A DNA stretch of 64,000 bases from Paenibacillus glycanilyticus NBRC 16618 (GCF_004000805.1 NZ_BILY01000034.1:1-64000), one strand, 5' to 3'. Counted from the stretch's first letter, positions 25,131 through 33,941 are shown. Program-made: numbers and translations. The notes: generated from the letters alone by a model not told the origin.

Positions 25131-26447
25131 ATGAGTTTGTATGATATTACAATTGTCGGAGCAGGTGTCAGCGGCATATTCGCCGCCCATGAATTAGCGG
25201 CAAGCGGGCTTAAGGTGCTTATGCTGGACAAAGGCAAGAAGCTTGGCGAACGAAGCGATAGTTATATCGGTTTTGGCGGACTTGGCTTGTCGGAGGGGAA
25301 ATATAACTATACGAATGATTTCGGCGGAGAGCTGGAGCGGAAGACCGGGTACGAAGCTGCGCTGCGGTTGATGGATGACGTGGATACGATCCTGTGCAAG
25401 TACGGAGCAGGTGCATCGGAGCTGTACAGCACCTATGATCCGGAACTGTCTGAGCGGGCACTGAAAGCTGGCTTTGGCGTGCTGACGACCAAAACCCGGC
25501 ATCTGGGAACAAAATTGTCTAGGTCAGTTCTAGAGCGCATGTACGAATACTTGGAATCACGAATCGCGATGAGATTTGAGGCAGAGCCTATTCGAATCCA
25601 TCCGAAGGAAGGACGCTTTGCCATAGAACTGGCTGATGGAACAGTTATTGATTCCGGGCAAGTAATTGTGGCAACCGGCAGGAGCGGGAACGAATGGTTT
25701 ACCAATCAATGCGAGAGTCTTGGAATTGGCAGGGGAGAAGCAAGGGTTGATCTGGGGCTTCGAATCGAGATGAAGGGCAACCAGCTGGCTTCGATTCTTC
25801 AGCGTTCCTTCGAGACCAAGCTTAGCTTCCAAAGAGAGGGCTGCACAGCTACGACTTATTGCATGAATCCGCAGGGAAGGGTTGTGCTCAAGCTTCAGGA
25901 AGGACTGGCAATGCCGGACGGACAAAACTTCCGCGAGAAGGAGGAGGGCAGCTCCAACCTGAACTTTACCCTGTTTGTGCCGAACCGATTTGCTACGCTT
26001 GAAGAAGCAGATGCTTATTTGAAAAATATCGTCGGCGGGATTAACCGGGGACGGAATCGGATTGCAGCTCAAAGGCTTGGTTCGCTCCGTAGAGGGCCGC
26101 AGTACCAATCCTCCGAAGGCCAAGCTGCCGTCAGAAGCGTTATGCCGACGCTGGAGGCGGAGTTTACGGAGCTGAGAGAAGAGCTGCCGGAACGGTATAT
26201 AGAGGCTACTCTGGCGTTTCTGGACGCGTTGGAGAAGCTCTTGGGGGTACCCATTGATGAAGATACCATTTTGTACGCCATTGACGGGAAGCTGTATTCA
26301 CCGGCAATCGAGACAAACGATAAGTTCGAGACGAATATTAAAGGCTTTTATGTTATCGGAGACTGTTCGGGGACAACGCATTCCTTATCCCAGGCAGCGG
26401 CAAGCGGCATTTATGTGGGCCGGCTGCTGGCCGGTCGGAATGTTTGA
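25131..26447 (+). CDS. FAD-dependent dehydrogenase-like protein (COG2509 type)
   Basis: A 438-residue flavoprotein. The FAD-binding Rossmann motif is at the N terminus (TIVGAGVSGIFAAHELA). The region around YIGFGGLGLSEGKYNYT and the C-terminal VIGDCSGTTHSLSQAAASGI, which closes the FAD site, match the broad NAD(FAD)-utilising dehydrogenase group. The substrate is unknown. ATG at 25131 has AGGTG six bases upstream; GTG at 25122 is possible. It stands alone between the tRNA-Ser terminator and its own terminator. Confidence 0.85.
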   Translation: MSLYDITIVGAGVSGIFAAHELAASGLKVLMLDKGKKLGERSDSYIGFGGLGLSEGKYNYTNDFGGELERKTGYEAALRLMDDVDTILCKYGAGASELYSTYDPELSERALKAGFGVLTTKTRHLGTKLSRSVLERMYEYLESRIAMRFEAEPIRIHPKEGRFAIELADGTVIDSGQVIVATGRSGNEWFTNQCESLGIGRGEARVDLGLRIEMKGNQLASILQRSFETKLSFQREGCTATTYCMNPQGRVVLKLQEGLAMPDGQNFREKEEGSSNLNFTLFVPNRFATLEEADAYLKNIVGGINRGRNRIAAQRLGSLRRGPQYQSSEGQAAVRSVMPTLEAEFTELREELPERYIEATLAFLDALEKLLGVPIDEDTILYAIDGKLYSPAIETNDKFETNIKGFYVIGDCSGTTHSLSQAAASGIYVGRLLAGRNV

Positions 26448-26478
26448 GAGAATTCATGCTTGTCATTGCCGAAACGGA

Positions 26479-26506
26479 AAAAAGGGACTCTCGCGAGTCC
26501 CTTTTT
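26479..26506. terminator. Terminator after FAD-dependent gene
   Basis: AAAAAGGGACTC, loop TCGC, GAGTCCCTTTTT: a 12-base perfect stem flanked by As and Ts, so it can work in both directions. Confidence 0.92.
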
Positions 26507-26793
26507 CGACGGTGTTGTAAGTTTCGATGAATTATCGCCTTCATACAACGGAAAACCAGGTGCAATCTTCACAGATCGGTACACAATTCCATTAGGTATC
26601 GCTTTTCCGATCGCGATTGCTCGTGTGTTACAGCAACGTGTATTTAGCACAACGCCTCGCTTCTCAAGTGATGAGTAGTCAAATTCTCTAGTAGTCCTTG
26701 CCCCTATTCAGGTCCAATGGAACCACACCTCTCTTCACCGTCGATAATTATGATGTCCGTGACTTTGTGATCTTATACGGAGATGTTTGAAAA
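26507..26793. other. Stretch without a recognisable gene
   Basis: Together with the terminator region this leaves 346 bases (26448-26793) without a gene. It looks more AT-rich than its surroundings. Overlapping short open frames exist on both strands but none resembles a known family or has a convincing ribosome site. It may be a decayed gene, or the 3' flank of yjzC. Confidence 0.5.
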
Positions 26794-26979
26794 TTAATTG
26801 TGAGCCATACGTTTCCACTTGCGTTCATGGTTAGACGTATCCGGGAACCTCTGACCGCGCTTCAGCTCGACCTTCTTCGGATTGTTAACCCCCATATGGT
26901 AGGAATTAACGCCCGTTTCAATATAAATGCCGTCGTTTGGAGCATGGTCGCCCGGGGAAAACAATGTCCATTCGCCCAT
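26794..26979 (-). CDS. yjzC: YjzC family small protein
   Basis: A 61-residue protein of the YjzC family: it starts with a FSPGDHAPNDGIYIETG-type segment and contains KVELKRGQRFPDTSNHERKW, both characteristic. Function is unknown. A near-perfect AAGGAGGTGA ribosome site precedes the ATG on the minus strand, strong support for a real gene. It runs head-on to replication and is divergent from rpsF. Confidence 0.88.
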   Translation of the reverse strand: MGEWTLFSPGDHAPNDGIYIETGVNSYHMGVNNPKKVELKRGQRFPDTSNHERKWKRMAHN

Positions 26980-27063
26980 ACTTGCTCACCTCCTTGTCCG
27001 ATTTGTAGTATTCACCGGAGAAGGCGCGGACATGAAAGGCAGAAATCGGGAACGGCGGATGAC

Positions 27064-27092
27064 TTGTCAATGAGTAGGCGATTTGCTATACT
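27064..27092 (+). promoter_or_regulatory. Sigma-A promoter of rpsF-ssb-rpsR
   Basis: TTGTCA (27064-27069) and TATACT (27087-27092) are separated by exactly 17 bases, giving a transcript start near 27099. Confidence 0.85.
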
Positions 27093-27098
27093 GTGTAG

Positions 27099-27164
27099 AT
27101 GCGAGTAATAATCTCGCTCCTTGCCCTTTCGGGGGCCGCTTAGTCCAAAAGGAGGTGAAACACA
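27099..27164 (+). promoter_or_regulatory. Candidate S6:S18 autoregulatory leader
   Basis: The 66-base leader has a GCGAG/CTCGC stem (27101-27116) and then a CCC TTTCG GGG hairpin with an adjacent CCG before the ribosome site. A leader bound by the S6:S18 dimer is known upstream of rpsF in many bacteria. The fit here is judged by position and a CCG-containing stem only. Confidence 0.4.
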
Positions 27165-27449
27165 ATGCGCAAATATGAAGTGATGTACATCATTCGTCCG
27201 GACGTTGAGCAAGAAAACGTTCAAGCCATCGTCGACAAATTCAGTGGCATCATTAACAATGGCGGGGAAGTCACGAAGCAAGATGTGATCGGTAAACGCC
27301 GTCTTGCGTATGAGATCAATAAGATTCGTGATGGTTACTACGTTCTGGTTCATTTCAACGCGAACAACGAAGTTGTTAATGAGCTTGACCGCATCATGAA
27401 AATTACGGATGAAGTTATCCGTTTCTTGATCGTCAGAGACGTTGCTTAA
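27165..27449 (+). CDS. rpsF: 30S ribosomal protein S6
   Basis: The 94-residue S6 begins MRKYEVMYIIRPDVEQENVQ and ends with the usual VIRFLIVRDVA. It pairs with S18 on the 30S platform. An AAAGGAGGTG ribosome site lies before the ATG. It is the first gene of rpsF-ssb-rpsR, which is universal in Firmicutes. Confidence 0.98.
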   Translation: MRKYEVMYIIRPDVEQENVQAIVDKFSGIINNGGEVTKQDVIGKRRLAYEINKIRDGYYVLVHFNANNEVVNELDRIMKITDEVIRFLIVRDVA

Positions 27450-27485
27450 TCCACGCTAGATGTTCGATTGGGAGGTCCAGAGGCG

Positions 27486-28019
27486 ATGTTGAATCGTGTA
27501 ATACTAATTGGCAGATTAACAAGAGACCCCGAATTGCGTTATACGCCTGCGGGTGTAGCAGTTACGCAATTTACGATAGCAGTAGACCGGCCGTTTACGA
27601 GCGGTCAGGGCGAGCGCGAAGCGGATTTCATTCCGGTCGTAACTTGGCGGCAGTTGGCTGAGACATGCGCTAATTACTTGCGTAAAGGTCGCTTAACCGC
27701 GGTAGAAGGACGCATTCAGGTGCGTAACTACGAGAACAACGAAGGTAAACGCGTCTATGTGACGGAAGTTATTGCCGATAACGTTCGCTTCTTGGAATCT
27801 AACCGTGAAGGCGGAGCTCCGCAAGAGAGTGGCGGTTATGCCGGAGGCAATAACAACAGCGGCGGAGGATCTTTTGGCGGCGGCGGCGGTAACGCTCCTT
27901 ATGGTGGCGGTAACGGCGGCGGCGGAAAGCCTAGTACTCCACGCAACAACAACAGCCGTGATCCGTTCTCGGATGACGGTCGACCGATCGATATATCAGA
28001 AGATGACTTGCCATTTTAA
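27486..28019 (+). CDS. ssb: Single-stranded DNA-binding protein
   Basis: A 177-residue SSB. The N-terminal OB fold (about residues 1-105) starts MLNRVILIGRLTRDPELRYTP and includes VVTWRQLAE and KRVYVTEVIADNVRFLE. Then comes a Gly/Asn-rich disordered linker (about 110-165) and the conserved acidic tip DDLPF, which recruits repair and replication proteins. ATG at 27486 has GGGAGGT nine bases upstream. It lies between rpsF and rpsR. Confidence 0.98.
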   Translation: MLNRVILIGRLTRDPELRYTPAGVAVTQFTIAVDRPFTSGQGEREADFIPVVTWRQLAETCANYLRKGRLTAVEGRIQVRNYENNEGKRVYVTEVIADNVRFLESNREGGAPQESGGYAGGNNNSGGGSFGGGGGNAPYGGGNGGGGKPSTPRNNNSRDPFSDDGRPIDISEDDLPF

Positions 28020-28037
28020 TCGAAAGGATGGGTTCGA

Positions 28038-28322
28038 ATGAGCTTCAAGCAAAGAGAAGGCGGAGACGGAGAGCGTCCAGAACGCAAATTCGGCGGCCGC
28101 AAAGGCGGACGCAACAAACGCCGTAAAGTATGTTTCTTCACTGTGAACAAAATCACTCACATTGACTATAAAGATACTGATCTGCTCAAAAAGTTCATCA
28201 GCGAGCGCGGCAAAATCTTGCCACGTCGTGTAACTGGAACTAGCGCGAAATACCAACGTCTGCTGACGGTTGCTATCAAGCGTGCTCGTACTGTGGCTTT
28301 GCTGCCGTACACTACTGAGTAG
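28038..28322 (+). CDS. rpsR: 30S ribosomal protein S18
   Basis: A 94-residue S18 with a basic N-terminal extension and the conserved core KKFISERGKILPRRVTGTSA. The core also has CFFTVNKITHIDYKD, typical of S18 with a cysteine near the front. It ends the operon, with a terminator 13 bases later. Confidence 0.97.
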   Translation: MSFKQREGGDGERPERKFGGRKGGRNKRRKVCFFTVNKITHIDYKDTDLLKKFISERGKILPRRVTGTSAKYQRLLTVAIKRARTVALLPYTTE

Positions 28323-28335
28323 TTCTTTTGGAAGA

Positions 28336-28366
28336 AAGCCTATTGGGAAACCAATGGGCTTTTTTT
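28336..28366 (+). terminator. Terminator of rpsF-ssb-rpsR
   Basis: AAGCCTATTGG and CCAATGGGCTT pair (one G-U) around GAAA, followed by a long T run. Confidence 0.92.
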
Positions 28367-28388
28367 CTTTTATTTTATAAAATAGGAA

Positions 28389-28417
28389 TTGATCATTTGG
28401 CGGAAGAGGAATACAAT
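28389..28417 (+). promoter_or_regulatory. Sigma-A promoter of DUF1641-ndh pair
   Basis: TTGATC (28389-28394) and TACAAT (28412-28417) are separated by exactly 17 bases, giving a leader of about 135 bases. The remaining leader shows no clear structure. Confidence 0.75.
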
Positions 28418-28559
28418 AAGATATAGTTCGTGCATATAAGTCGGCGATGATGTTGGGTCTTCATTGTGAATAATTTCACTTTAAATGACAGATGTGGAAT
28501 AACGGCTTATGCAAGTAAATCAATTGATCGATTACAGATGGAAAGAGGGATGCATTCGT

Positions 28560-28982
28560 ATGTCTGAAACCGTAACGAAATTACCTGAAGAATCCGGTTC
28601 CGTACGTGAACTGGACGTGCTTGAGCAACTGTTGAAGCCAGAAATTCAGCAATCGCTGACTCAATTGGTGGAAAACCTGCCAAAACTGGCAGAACTGGTG
28701 ACCCTGCTTACTAAAGCTTATGATGTGGCTACTACCGTAGCTAACGACAAAGTTCTTGTGAACGATATGGTTCATGGCTTTGGCGAATTCGTTAAACCAA
28801 TCGTAGACACGACTAAAGGCATCGCTAACGCAGCAGTTGAAGCTGGCGACCGCGCGCAAGCCGACAACTCTACAATTGGTCTCTTTGGCATTCTGAAAAT
28901 GCTGAAGGATCCGCAAGTACAAGCAACGCTTCGTTTCGCCCAATCGTTCCTGAACGTATTGGCTGAGCGTAAAAACGGTTAA
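28560..28982 (+). CDS. DUF1641 protein partnered with NADH dehydrogenase
   Basis: A 140-residue DUF1641 protein, mostly helical (LLKPEIQQSLTQLVENLPKL, then LGILKMLKDPQVQATLRFAQ-like ending). In Firmicutes this family is usually encoded beside a type II NADH dehydrogenase or formate dehydrogenase and is thought to be an accessory subunit; the mechanism is unknown. ATG at 28560 has AGAGGGA nine bases upstream, which is better than an ATG 17 codons earlier. Codon use is strongly biased, as in the next gene, suggesting high expression. Confidence 0.85.
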   Translation: MSETVTKLPEESGSVRELDVLEQLLKPEIQQSLTQLVENLPKLAELVTLLTKAYDVATTVANDKVLVNDMVHGFGEFVKPIVDTTKGIANAAVEAGDRAQADNSTIGLFGILKMLKDPQVQATLRFAQSFLNVLAERKNG

Positions 28983-29005
28983 TCATACAAGAGCGGAGGG
29001 TAAAC

Positions 29006-30184
29006 ATGGCTAAGCAAATTTTAATTCTTGGCGGCGGTTACGGCGGTCTTCTTAGCGCACTGACAGCTCGCAAATATATTTCGGCTGAAGAAGCTGAAAT
29101 TACATTGATCAACAAAACTCCTTACCACCAAATCATTACCGAGCTTCACCGTCTGGCTGTTAGCGGCGTAAACGAAGGAAACGTAGCTCTTCCTTTGGAT
29201 AAACTGCTGAAAGGCAAATCGATCAACCTGGTTATCGACACTGTAGATAACATTGATCCGGAGAAAAAACAAGTGAAGCTGGCTGGCAACGGCACAGTTA
29301 GATACGACCAGCTGGTTGTCGCTCTCGGCGGCGAAACAGCATTCTTCGGCATTCCTGGTCTTGAAGAAAACAGCCTGACGCTGAAATCGGTTGAAGAAGC
29401 AAAAGCTGTTAGCGCGCATATCCAAAACCGCATCGCAGCTTACGCGCAATCGAAAAACAAAGCAGACGCAACAATCGTTGTTGGCGGCGGCGGCCTGACA
29501 GGCATCGAGCTGATCGGCGAGATCGTTGATATGCTTCCAAAATGGTGTGAACAGTACGGCGTTGACAAGAGCGAAATCTCCCTGTACAACATCGAAGCTG
29601 GTCCAACTATTCTGATGGGCTTCCCGGCTGATCTTCTTGAGCGCGCGAAATCCAGCCTGACTAACCGTGGCGTTAACCTGATCATGGGCGTAGCGGTAAC
29701 CGAGGTTCAAGGCAACAAAGTTATGCTGAAAGACGGCAGCTCCATCGAAACGAATACTTTCGTATGGACAGGCGGCGTTACAGGCAACCCTGTAGTAGCT
29801 AACTGTGGCATCGAAGTAAACCGTGGCCGTGCTTCGGTAACAGAATTCCTGCAATCGACATCCCACTCGGATATCTTCCTGGCCGGCGACAACGCGTTCG
29901 TTATGGGTCCAGAAGGCCGTCCGTACCCGCCAAGCGCGCAAATCGCATGGCAAATGGGCGAGTGCATCGGTTACAACCTGTTCGCGCAAGCGAAAGGTAT
30001 CCCGATGAAATCGTTCCAATTCGTTAACTCCGGCGTACTTGCGAGCCTTGGCCGCAAAGATGCTATCGGTACAATCGGTGCAAGCCAGCTGAAGCTGAGA
30101 GGTACAGCGGCTACATTGATGAAAGAGGCAAGTAACGTTCGTTACCTGACTCACGTTAACGGTCTGTTCTCGTTCTTGAAATAG
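29006..30184 (+). CDS. Type II NADH dehydrogenase (NDH-2)
   Basis: A 392-residue single-subunit flavoprotein that passes electrons from NADH to quinone without pumping protons. The FAD-binding motif ILGGGYGGLLSAL opens the protein, the NADH-binding motif is VVGGGGLTGIELIGEIV, and IFLAGDNAFV closes the FAD site. No membrane segment is obvious, as expected for a peripheral enzyme. It follows the DUF1641 gene by 23 bases; they form one unit ending at two terminators. B. subtilis has several NDH-2-like proteins, so no symbol is assigned. Confidence 0.9.
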   Translation: MAKQILILGGGYGGLLSALTARKYISAEEAEITLINKTPYHQIITELHRLAVSGVNEGNVALPLDKLLKGKSINLVIDTVDNIDPEKKQVKLAGNGTVRYDQLVVALGGETAFFGIPGLEENSLTLKSVEEAKAVSAHIQNRIAAYAQSKNKADATIVVGGGGLTGIELIGEIVDMLPKWCEQYGVDKSEISLYNIEAGPTILMGFPADLLERAKSSLTNRGVNLIMGVAVTEVQGNKVMLKDGSSIETNTFVWTGGVTGNPVVANCGIEVNRGRASVTEFLQSTSHSDIFLAGDNAFVMGPEGRPYPPSAQIAWQMGECIGYNLFAQAKGIPMKSFQFVNSGVLASLGRKDAIGTIGASQLKLRGTAATLMKEASNVRYLTHVNGLFSFLK

Positions 30185-30251
30185 TTTTACTGAGAAGTGG
30201 AACCGTTCCGTGGTTCTCACGTAGTAGTAATAAAATAAGCATGACCTTGGA

Positions 30252-30316
30252 GGAGCCTGCCACTGCGGGCTCCTTCTGTCTATTTCCGGGAGTCTGCATA
30301 GGAGCAGGCTCCTTTT
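30252..30316 (+). terminator. Two tandem terminators after NDH-2
   Basis: Stem GGAGCC/GGCTCC (30252-30273) is followed by TTCT. A second stem GGAGTCTGC/GCAGGCTCC (30289-30312) is followed by TTTTG. Both hairpins share GGAGCC/GGCTCC, so they could also pair with each other. The antiporter start lies 33 bases on. Confidence 0.75.
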
Positions 30317-30348
30317 GTTATGCTGAAAAGAAGGAGGAAGGAGCGGAA

Positions 30349-31494
30349 ATGGAGTTCATTCTATATTTGGCTATTATTATCGTATCAACCAAGCTGGCTG
30401 GCGCGTTATCGGTCAGGCTCGGACAGCCGGCCGTGTTAGGAAAGCTAATTGCAGGCATTCTCATAGGACCGGCTGTACTGGGATGGGTGAAGCCGGATGA
30501 TTTTATCGGACATTTCTCGGAAATCGGCGTGCTGCTGCTTATGTTCATTGCGGGTCTCGAAACGGATCTTGATCAGCTGAGAAGGAATTGGAAGCCCTCC
30601 TTTGCTGTAGCGGTTGGAGGCATCCTATTGCCCTTTGTTGGAGGATACGGGATTGCGGCAGCGTTTGGACTATCAAGCAACGAGGCGCTGTTTCTGGGGC
30701 TGCTCTTATGCGCGACCTCGGTAAGCATATCGGTACAGACGTTGAAGGAGATGGATAAGCTGCAGTCGAGGGAAGGGACGACCATTCTGGGTGCTGCAGT
30801 GGTGGATGATGTGCTTGTTGTCATTTTGCTGGCGGTCATGATGAGCTTCCTAATACCGGCTAATGATGTATCGCTGGGGCTCTTGATTGGCAAGAAGGTA
30901 CTATTCTTTGTCGTTATCGGGCTAGTGGGCTGGCTGCTTGTGCCGCGATTCCTGAAATGGTTTGCGCCGCTGAAGGTAACGGAGACGGCCATGAGCGCCG
31001 CATTGATCATCTGCTTTGCCTTCTCCTACTTCGCGGAAGAGATGGGGATTGCAGGCATTATCGGGGCATTTGCCGCCGGTATTGCCGTATCGCAAACGCC
31101 ATTCAAGCATCAGGTGGAGTCCAAGGTAGAGCCGATTGCCTATACGTTATTCGTGCCGGTCTTTTTCGTAAGCATCGGGCTGCACATAACCTTTGATGGG
31201 GTAGGGGAGCAGTTGCTCTTCATCGTGCTTGTAACGATTGTTGCGGCCGTTACAAAGCTGCTCGGAGGCGGTTTAGGCGCCAGGCTTACGGGCTTTAATA
31301 ACCGGTCTTCCATTGCGATTGGAGCGGGAATGGTATCGCGGGGCGAGGTAGCGTTAATTATAGCCGCATCGGGGCTGGAATCGGGATTATTGCCGGAGAA
31401 ATATTTTACATCGGTTATCCTGGTCGTTATTTTGACGACGCTTATTACGCCGCCGCTCCTCAAGCAGGTATTTAAAGAAAGGCAGACGGCATAA
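30349..31494 (+). CDS. Cation:proton antiporter, CPA2 family
   Basis: A 381-residue integral membrane protein with about 12 segments, of the CPA2 (KefB/NapA) type. The family's conserved aspartate pair is visible in GAAVVDDVLVVILLA. The start SVRLGQPAVLGKLIAGILIG is typical. It most likely exchanges Na+ or K+ for protons. No C-terminal TrkA regulatory domain is present. ATG at 30349 has AAGGAGG-type sites upstream; the longer open frame before it is the terminator region. Confidence 0.88.
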   Translation: MEFILYLAIIIVSTKLAGALSVRLGQPAVLGKLIAGILIGPAVLGWVKPDDFIGHFSEIGVLLLMFIAGLETDLDQLRRNWKPSFAVAVGGILLPFVGGYGIAAAFGLSSNEALFLGLLLCATSVSISVQTLKEMDKLQSREGTTILGAAVVDDVLVVILLAVMMSFLIPANDVSLGLLIGKKVLFFVVIGLVGWLLVPRFLKWFAPLKVTETAMSAALIICFAFSYFAEEMGIAGIIGAFAAGIAVSQTPFKHQVESKVEPIAYTLFVPVFFVSIGLHITFDGVGEQLLFIVLVTIVAAVTKLLGGGLGARLTGFNNRSSIAIGAGMVSRGEVALIIAASGLESGLLPEKYFTSVILVVILTTLITPPLLKQVFKERQTA

Positions 31495-31506
31495 CGGATA
31501 AAAAGA

Positions 31507-31533
31507 AAAGGGCAGTTTCGCGGGCTGCCCTTT
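31507..31533. terminator. Bidirectional terminator, antiporter and CorC-type gene
   Basis: AAAGGGCAG and CTGCCCTTT form a 9-base perfect stem with A/T flanks, between two converging genes. Confidence 0.88.
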
Positions 31534-31547
31534 GTTCATCGTATAAT

Positions 31548-32885
31548 TTACGCCGTTTCCACTTCGGCTTCATGAGTGCTCTCGTCAGCTTCTTCTTCGA
31601 TAATAAGCTCGACTTTCTTAATACGGTGCTTGCCAACCTCACGGATGATAAAACGAAGATTCTCGTAGTGCATTTCCTTGCCCGGCTTCGGATCGGTAAA
31701 CTCCGTGAACAGCCAGCCGCCGACCGTGTCGACATCTTCCTGATCGATGGCAACGCCGGTTATTTCGGATACATGGTCAAGCGAGACTTTACCGTCCAGC
31801 AGGTAGCAGTTATCCGCAAGCTTCTCGATTTCTTTCCGTTCATCGGTATCGAATTCATCCCGAATCTCGCCGACGATTTCTTCCAGAATATCTTCGATGG
31901 TAATCATGCCGGAAGTACCGCCGTATTCGTCCATCAGAATCGCGATATGAACGCGTTCCTGCTGCATGCGCTTCAGGAGCGTCTTAACCGGCAAAACCTC
32001 GGAAACGGCCAGGACCGGATGAACCAGCTTCTGAAAATTGAATTCTTTGTTTTCCTGGAATTCAAGGAACAGCTGCTTCGTGTTGATCATGCCAACGATG
32101 TTGTCTTTGCTGCCCGTTGCAACCGGGAAGCGGGTGTACTGTTCTTTGCGGATGATGTCCATATTCTCCATCATCGAATTATTCGTATATAAGCAAATCA
32201 TATCGGTACGCGGAACCATGATTTCTTTGGCGAGCATTTCGTCAAAGGCGAAGATCCGGCTCACGTAACCGTATTCGGTGTTATTGATTTTACCGCTTTG
32301 GAAGCTGTCGTTCAGAATGATCTGAATTTCTTCTTCGCTATGCGCTTCTTCATGCTCTTTTACAGCCTTCAGTCCGAACATGCGGATCAGGCCTGTTGCG
32401 GAACCATTCAGCACCCAGATGAACGGGTACATGATCTTGTGGAAGTAGATAATCGGTTTGGCTACGGCAAAGCTGATAAATTCGGCTTTTTGGATGGCCC
32501 ATGTCTTCGGTGCAAGTTCACCCATGACCACATGCAGGAATGTAACGGCAACGAATGCTATAACAAAGGAAATAATATGATTCAAATCGCTGTTTACGCC
32601 CAATTTCTCGAATAACGGATGGATAATTCGTTCAACGGTCGGTTCGCCTAACCAACCAAGTCCGAGGGCGGTAATCGTAATACCGAGCTGACAAGCCGAA
32701 AGATAAGCATCAAGGTTGCTTGTCACGCGTTGTACGGCAAGCGCGTTTTTCTTGCCTTCGAGCACCAGCTGATCCACTCGGCTTGCGCGAAGGCGGATAA
32801 TTGCGAACTCCGTAGCAACGAAGAAGGCGGTCAATACAATTAATACAGCAATCATAAACAAATTAAATCCTATACTACTGTCCAT
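31548..32885 (-). CDS. CorC/HlyC-type transporter with CBS domains
   Basis: A 445-residue membrane protein of the DUF21-CBS-CorC type. The N-terminal DUF21 part (about residues 1-200) has three to four membrane segments. The two CBS domains cover roughly 215-340 (starting near MVPRTDMICLY), and a CorC C-terminal domain follows. Relatives (YhdP, MpfA) are Mg2+ efflux proteins needed for magnesium resistance; older annotations call them hemolysins. Mg2+ export is inferred from the family. It runs against replication and has only a weak ribosome site (AAGGATTGTG). Confidence 0.9.
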   Translation of the reverse strand: MDSSIGFNLFMIAVLIVLTAFFVATEFAIIRLRASRVDQLVLEGKKNALAVQRVTSNLDAYLSACQLGITITALGLGWLGEPTVERIIHPLFEKLGVNSDLNHIISFVIAFVAVTFLHVVMGELAPKTWAIQKAEFISFAVAKPIIYFHKIMYPFIWVLNGSATGLIRMFGLKAVKEHEEAHSEEEIQIILNDSFQSGKINNTEYGYVSRIFAFDEMLAKEIMVPRTDMICLYTNNSMMENMDIIRKEQYTRFPVATGSKDNIVGMINTKQLFLEFQENKEFNFQKLVHPVLAVSEVLPVKTLLKRMQQERVHIAILMDEYGGTSGMITIEDILEEIVGEIRDEFDTDERKEIEKLADNCYLLDGKVSLDHVSEITGVAIDQEDVDTVGGWLFTEFTDPKPGKEMHYENLRFIIREVGKHRIKKVELIIEEEADESTHEAEVETA

Positions 32886-33141
32886 TTGGGTTCTTCACAA
32901 TCCTTTATCAAATATTATAAGTTCCTATGATCTACTATAACGAACTTCAGCTAGCAGATGCAAACTTGCTATTTTACTTTACGGGCGCAATACCATCCAT
33001 TATGACGAAAAATTCGGAGCTAACATTACAATTTTGGCAAATACCTCGTCTTTACAAGGCTCTGTACAGGGGCGTATGATAAGTTCAGATGAGCTTGTAA
33101 TCATCAAGCCAATCCCTTTATGTCATAAGGAGGTAAGCGAT

Positions 33142-33909
33142 ATGGAAGCTTTTACGCTTACCCGCAAAGAGATGGCGGATTTGCTGCTTGCGATGCAAGG
33201 CCAAAATTGCTGTGGTCCCCTACAGGTTCTGCAGCAGGCTTGGAAACAATCGCACCGTGATGCTTATGAATCCGGATCGTCGCTGCCGGCTTTCCTATCG
33301 ACGGCGCTTCCGCCTGTCCTGGTGAAGCTGATTAAAGGACGCGAGGTAAAAGGATTCTCTTTGCAGGAGATATCCGCGTTAGGCGGATTGATAAATTTTT
33401 CGCAAATGTCGATTACATCGATGCAAAACTGGGTAAAGAGAGATTTCAAGGCTTATTTCGACTGTCCGAAAATCGGCAAGAAATATTCTCTGAATCAGAC
33501 AGCGCTCTTGTTTATTATCGAAGATCTGAAATCCAGTCTCGATTTTGGTTCCATACGGAAGCTGTTCGACCGGCTGTTCAATAAACCGGAAGACGAAACA
33601 GACGACTTGATTGGTCCGCTCGAGCTGTATGCGGCGTATACTTCCATGTATGAAGAGCTTGCCTCGAGCGGCTACCGGCTGTTCGATATGGCTCGTCCAT
33701 ATACGGATGCGAAGGATAGAGAGGCAATTATGGAGCAGATGCTTCACAGCGCTTCGGAGCCGTTCCTGCAAATATTGCCGCGGCTAAGCGAGGAGCAGAC
33801 GGAGGCATTGCGCCATATTTTGTTCATCGCCGTCATCTCGATCCGTACTTCTTATTTTCATTCGCTCGCCAAACGGTACTGTCATGCCACCTTGTTCCTG
33901 AATTCTTAA
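33142..33909 (+). CDS. DUF1836 protein
   Basis: A 255-residue DUF1836 protein. The conserved region has a MerR-like helix-turn-helix pattern around LINFSQMSITSMQNWVKRDF, so DNA binding is possible but unproven. A cysteine pair (NCCGPL) lies near residue 25. ATG at 33142 has AAGGAGGT seven bases upstream, a better start than an in-frame ATG 36 codons earlier. It is divergent from the corC gene across a 256-base gap that shows no other gene. Confidence 0.82.
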   Translation: MEAFTLTRKEMADLLLAMQGQNCCGPLQVLQQAWKQSHRDAYESGSSLPAFLSTALPPVLVKLIKGREVKGFSLQEISALGGLINFSQMSITSMQNWVKRDFKAYFDCPKIGKKYSLNQTALLFIIEDLKSSLDFGSIRKLFDRLFNKPEDETDDLIGPLELYAAYTSMYEELASSGYRLFDMARPYTDAKDREAIMEQMLHSASEPFLQILPRLSEEQTEALRHILFIAVISIRTSYFHSLAKRYCHATLFLNS

Positions 33910-33941
33910 ACGGTTCATACACATAGGCAGGTGATTTAAAA

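Noticed and set aside
24943..26447. tRNA-Ser as an integration site for a mobile element carrying the FAD-dependent gene
   Set aside because: No integrase, no second copy of the tRNA 3' end, and no change of composition in the flavoprotein gene that could be judged by eye.
26460..26678. 72-codon plus-strand frame and overlapping minus-strand frame (26411-26650)
   Set aside because: Both overlap a strong terminator, neither resembles a known family.
27840..27960. Gly-coding GGCGGC repeats in ssb as a DNA repeat element
   Set aside because: Explained by the Gly-rich disordered linker normal for SSB proteins.
29021..30220. 399-codon open frame on the minus strand across the NADH dehydrogenase gene
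   Set aside because: It mirrors the real gene, has no recognisable domain, and arises from the strong codon bias of the plus-strand gene.
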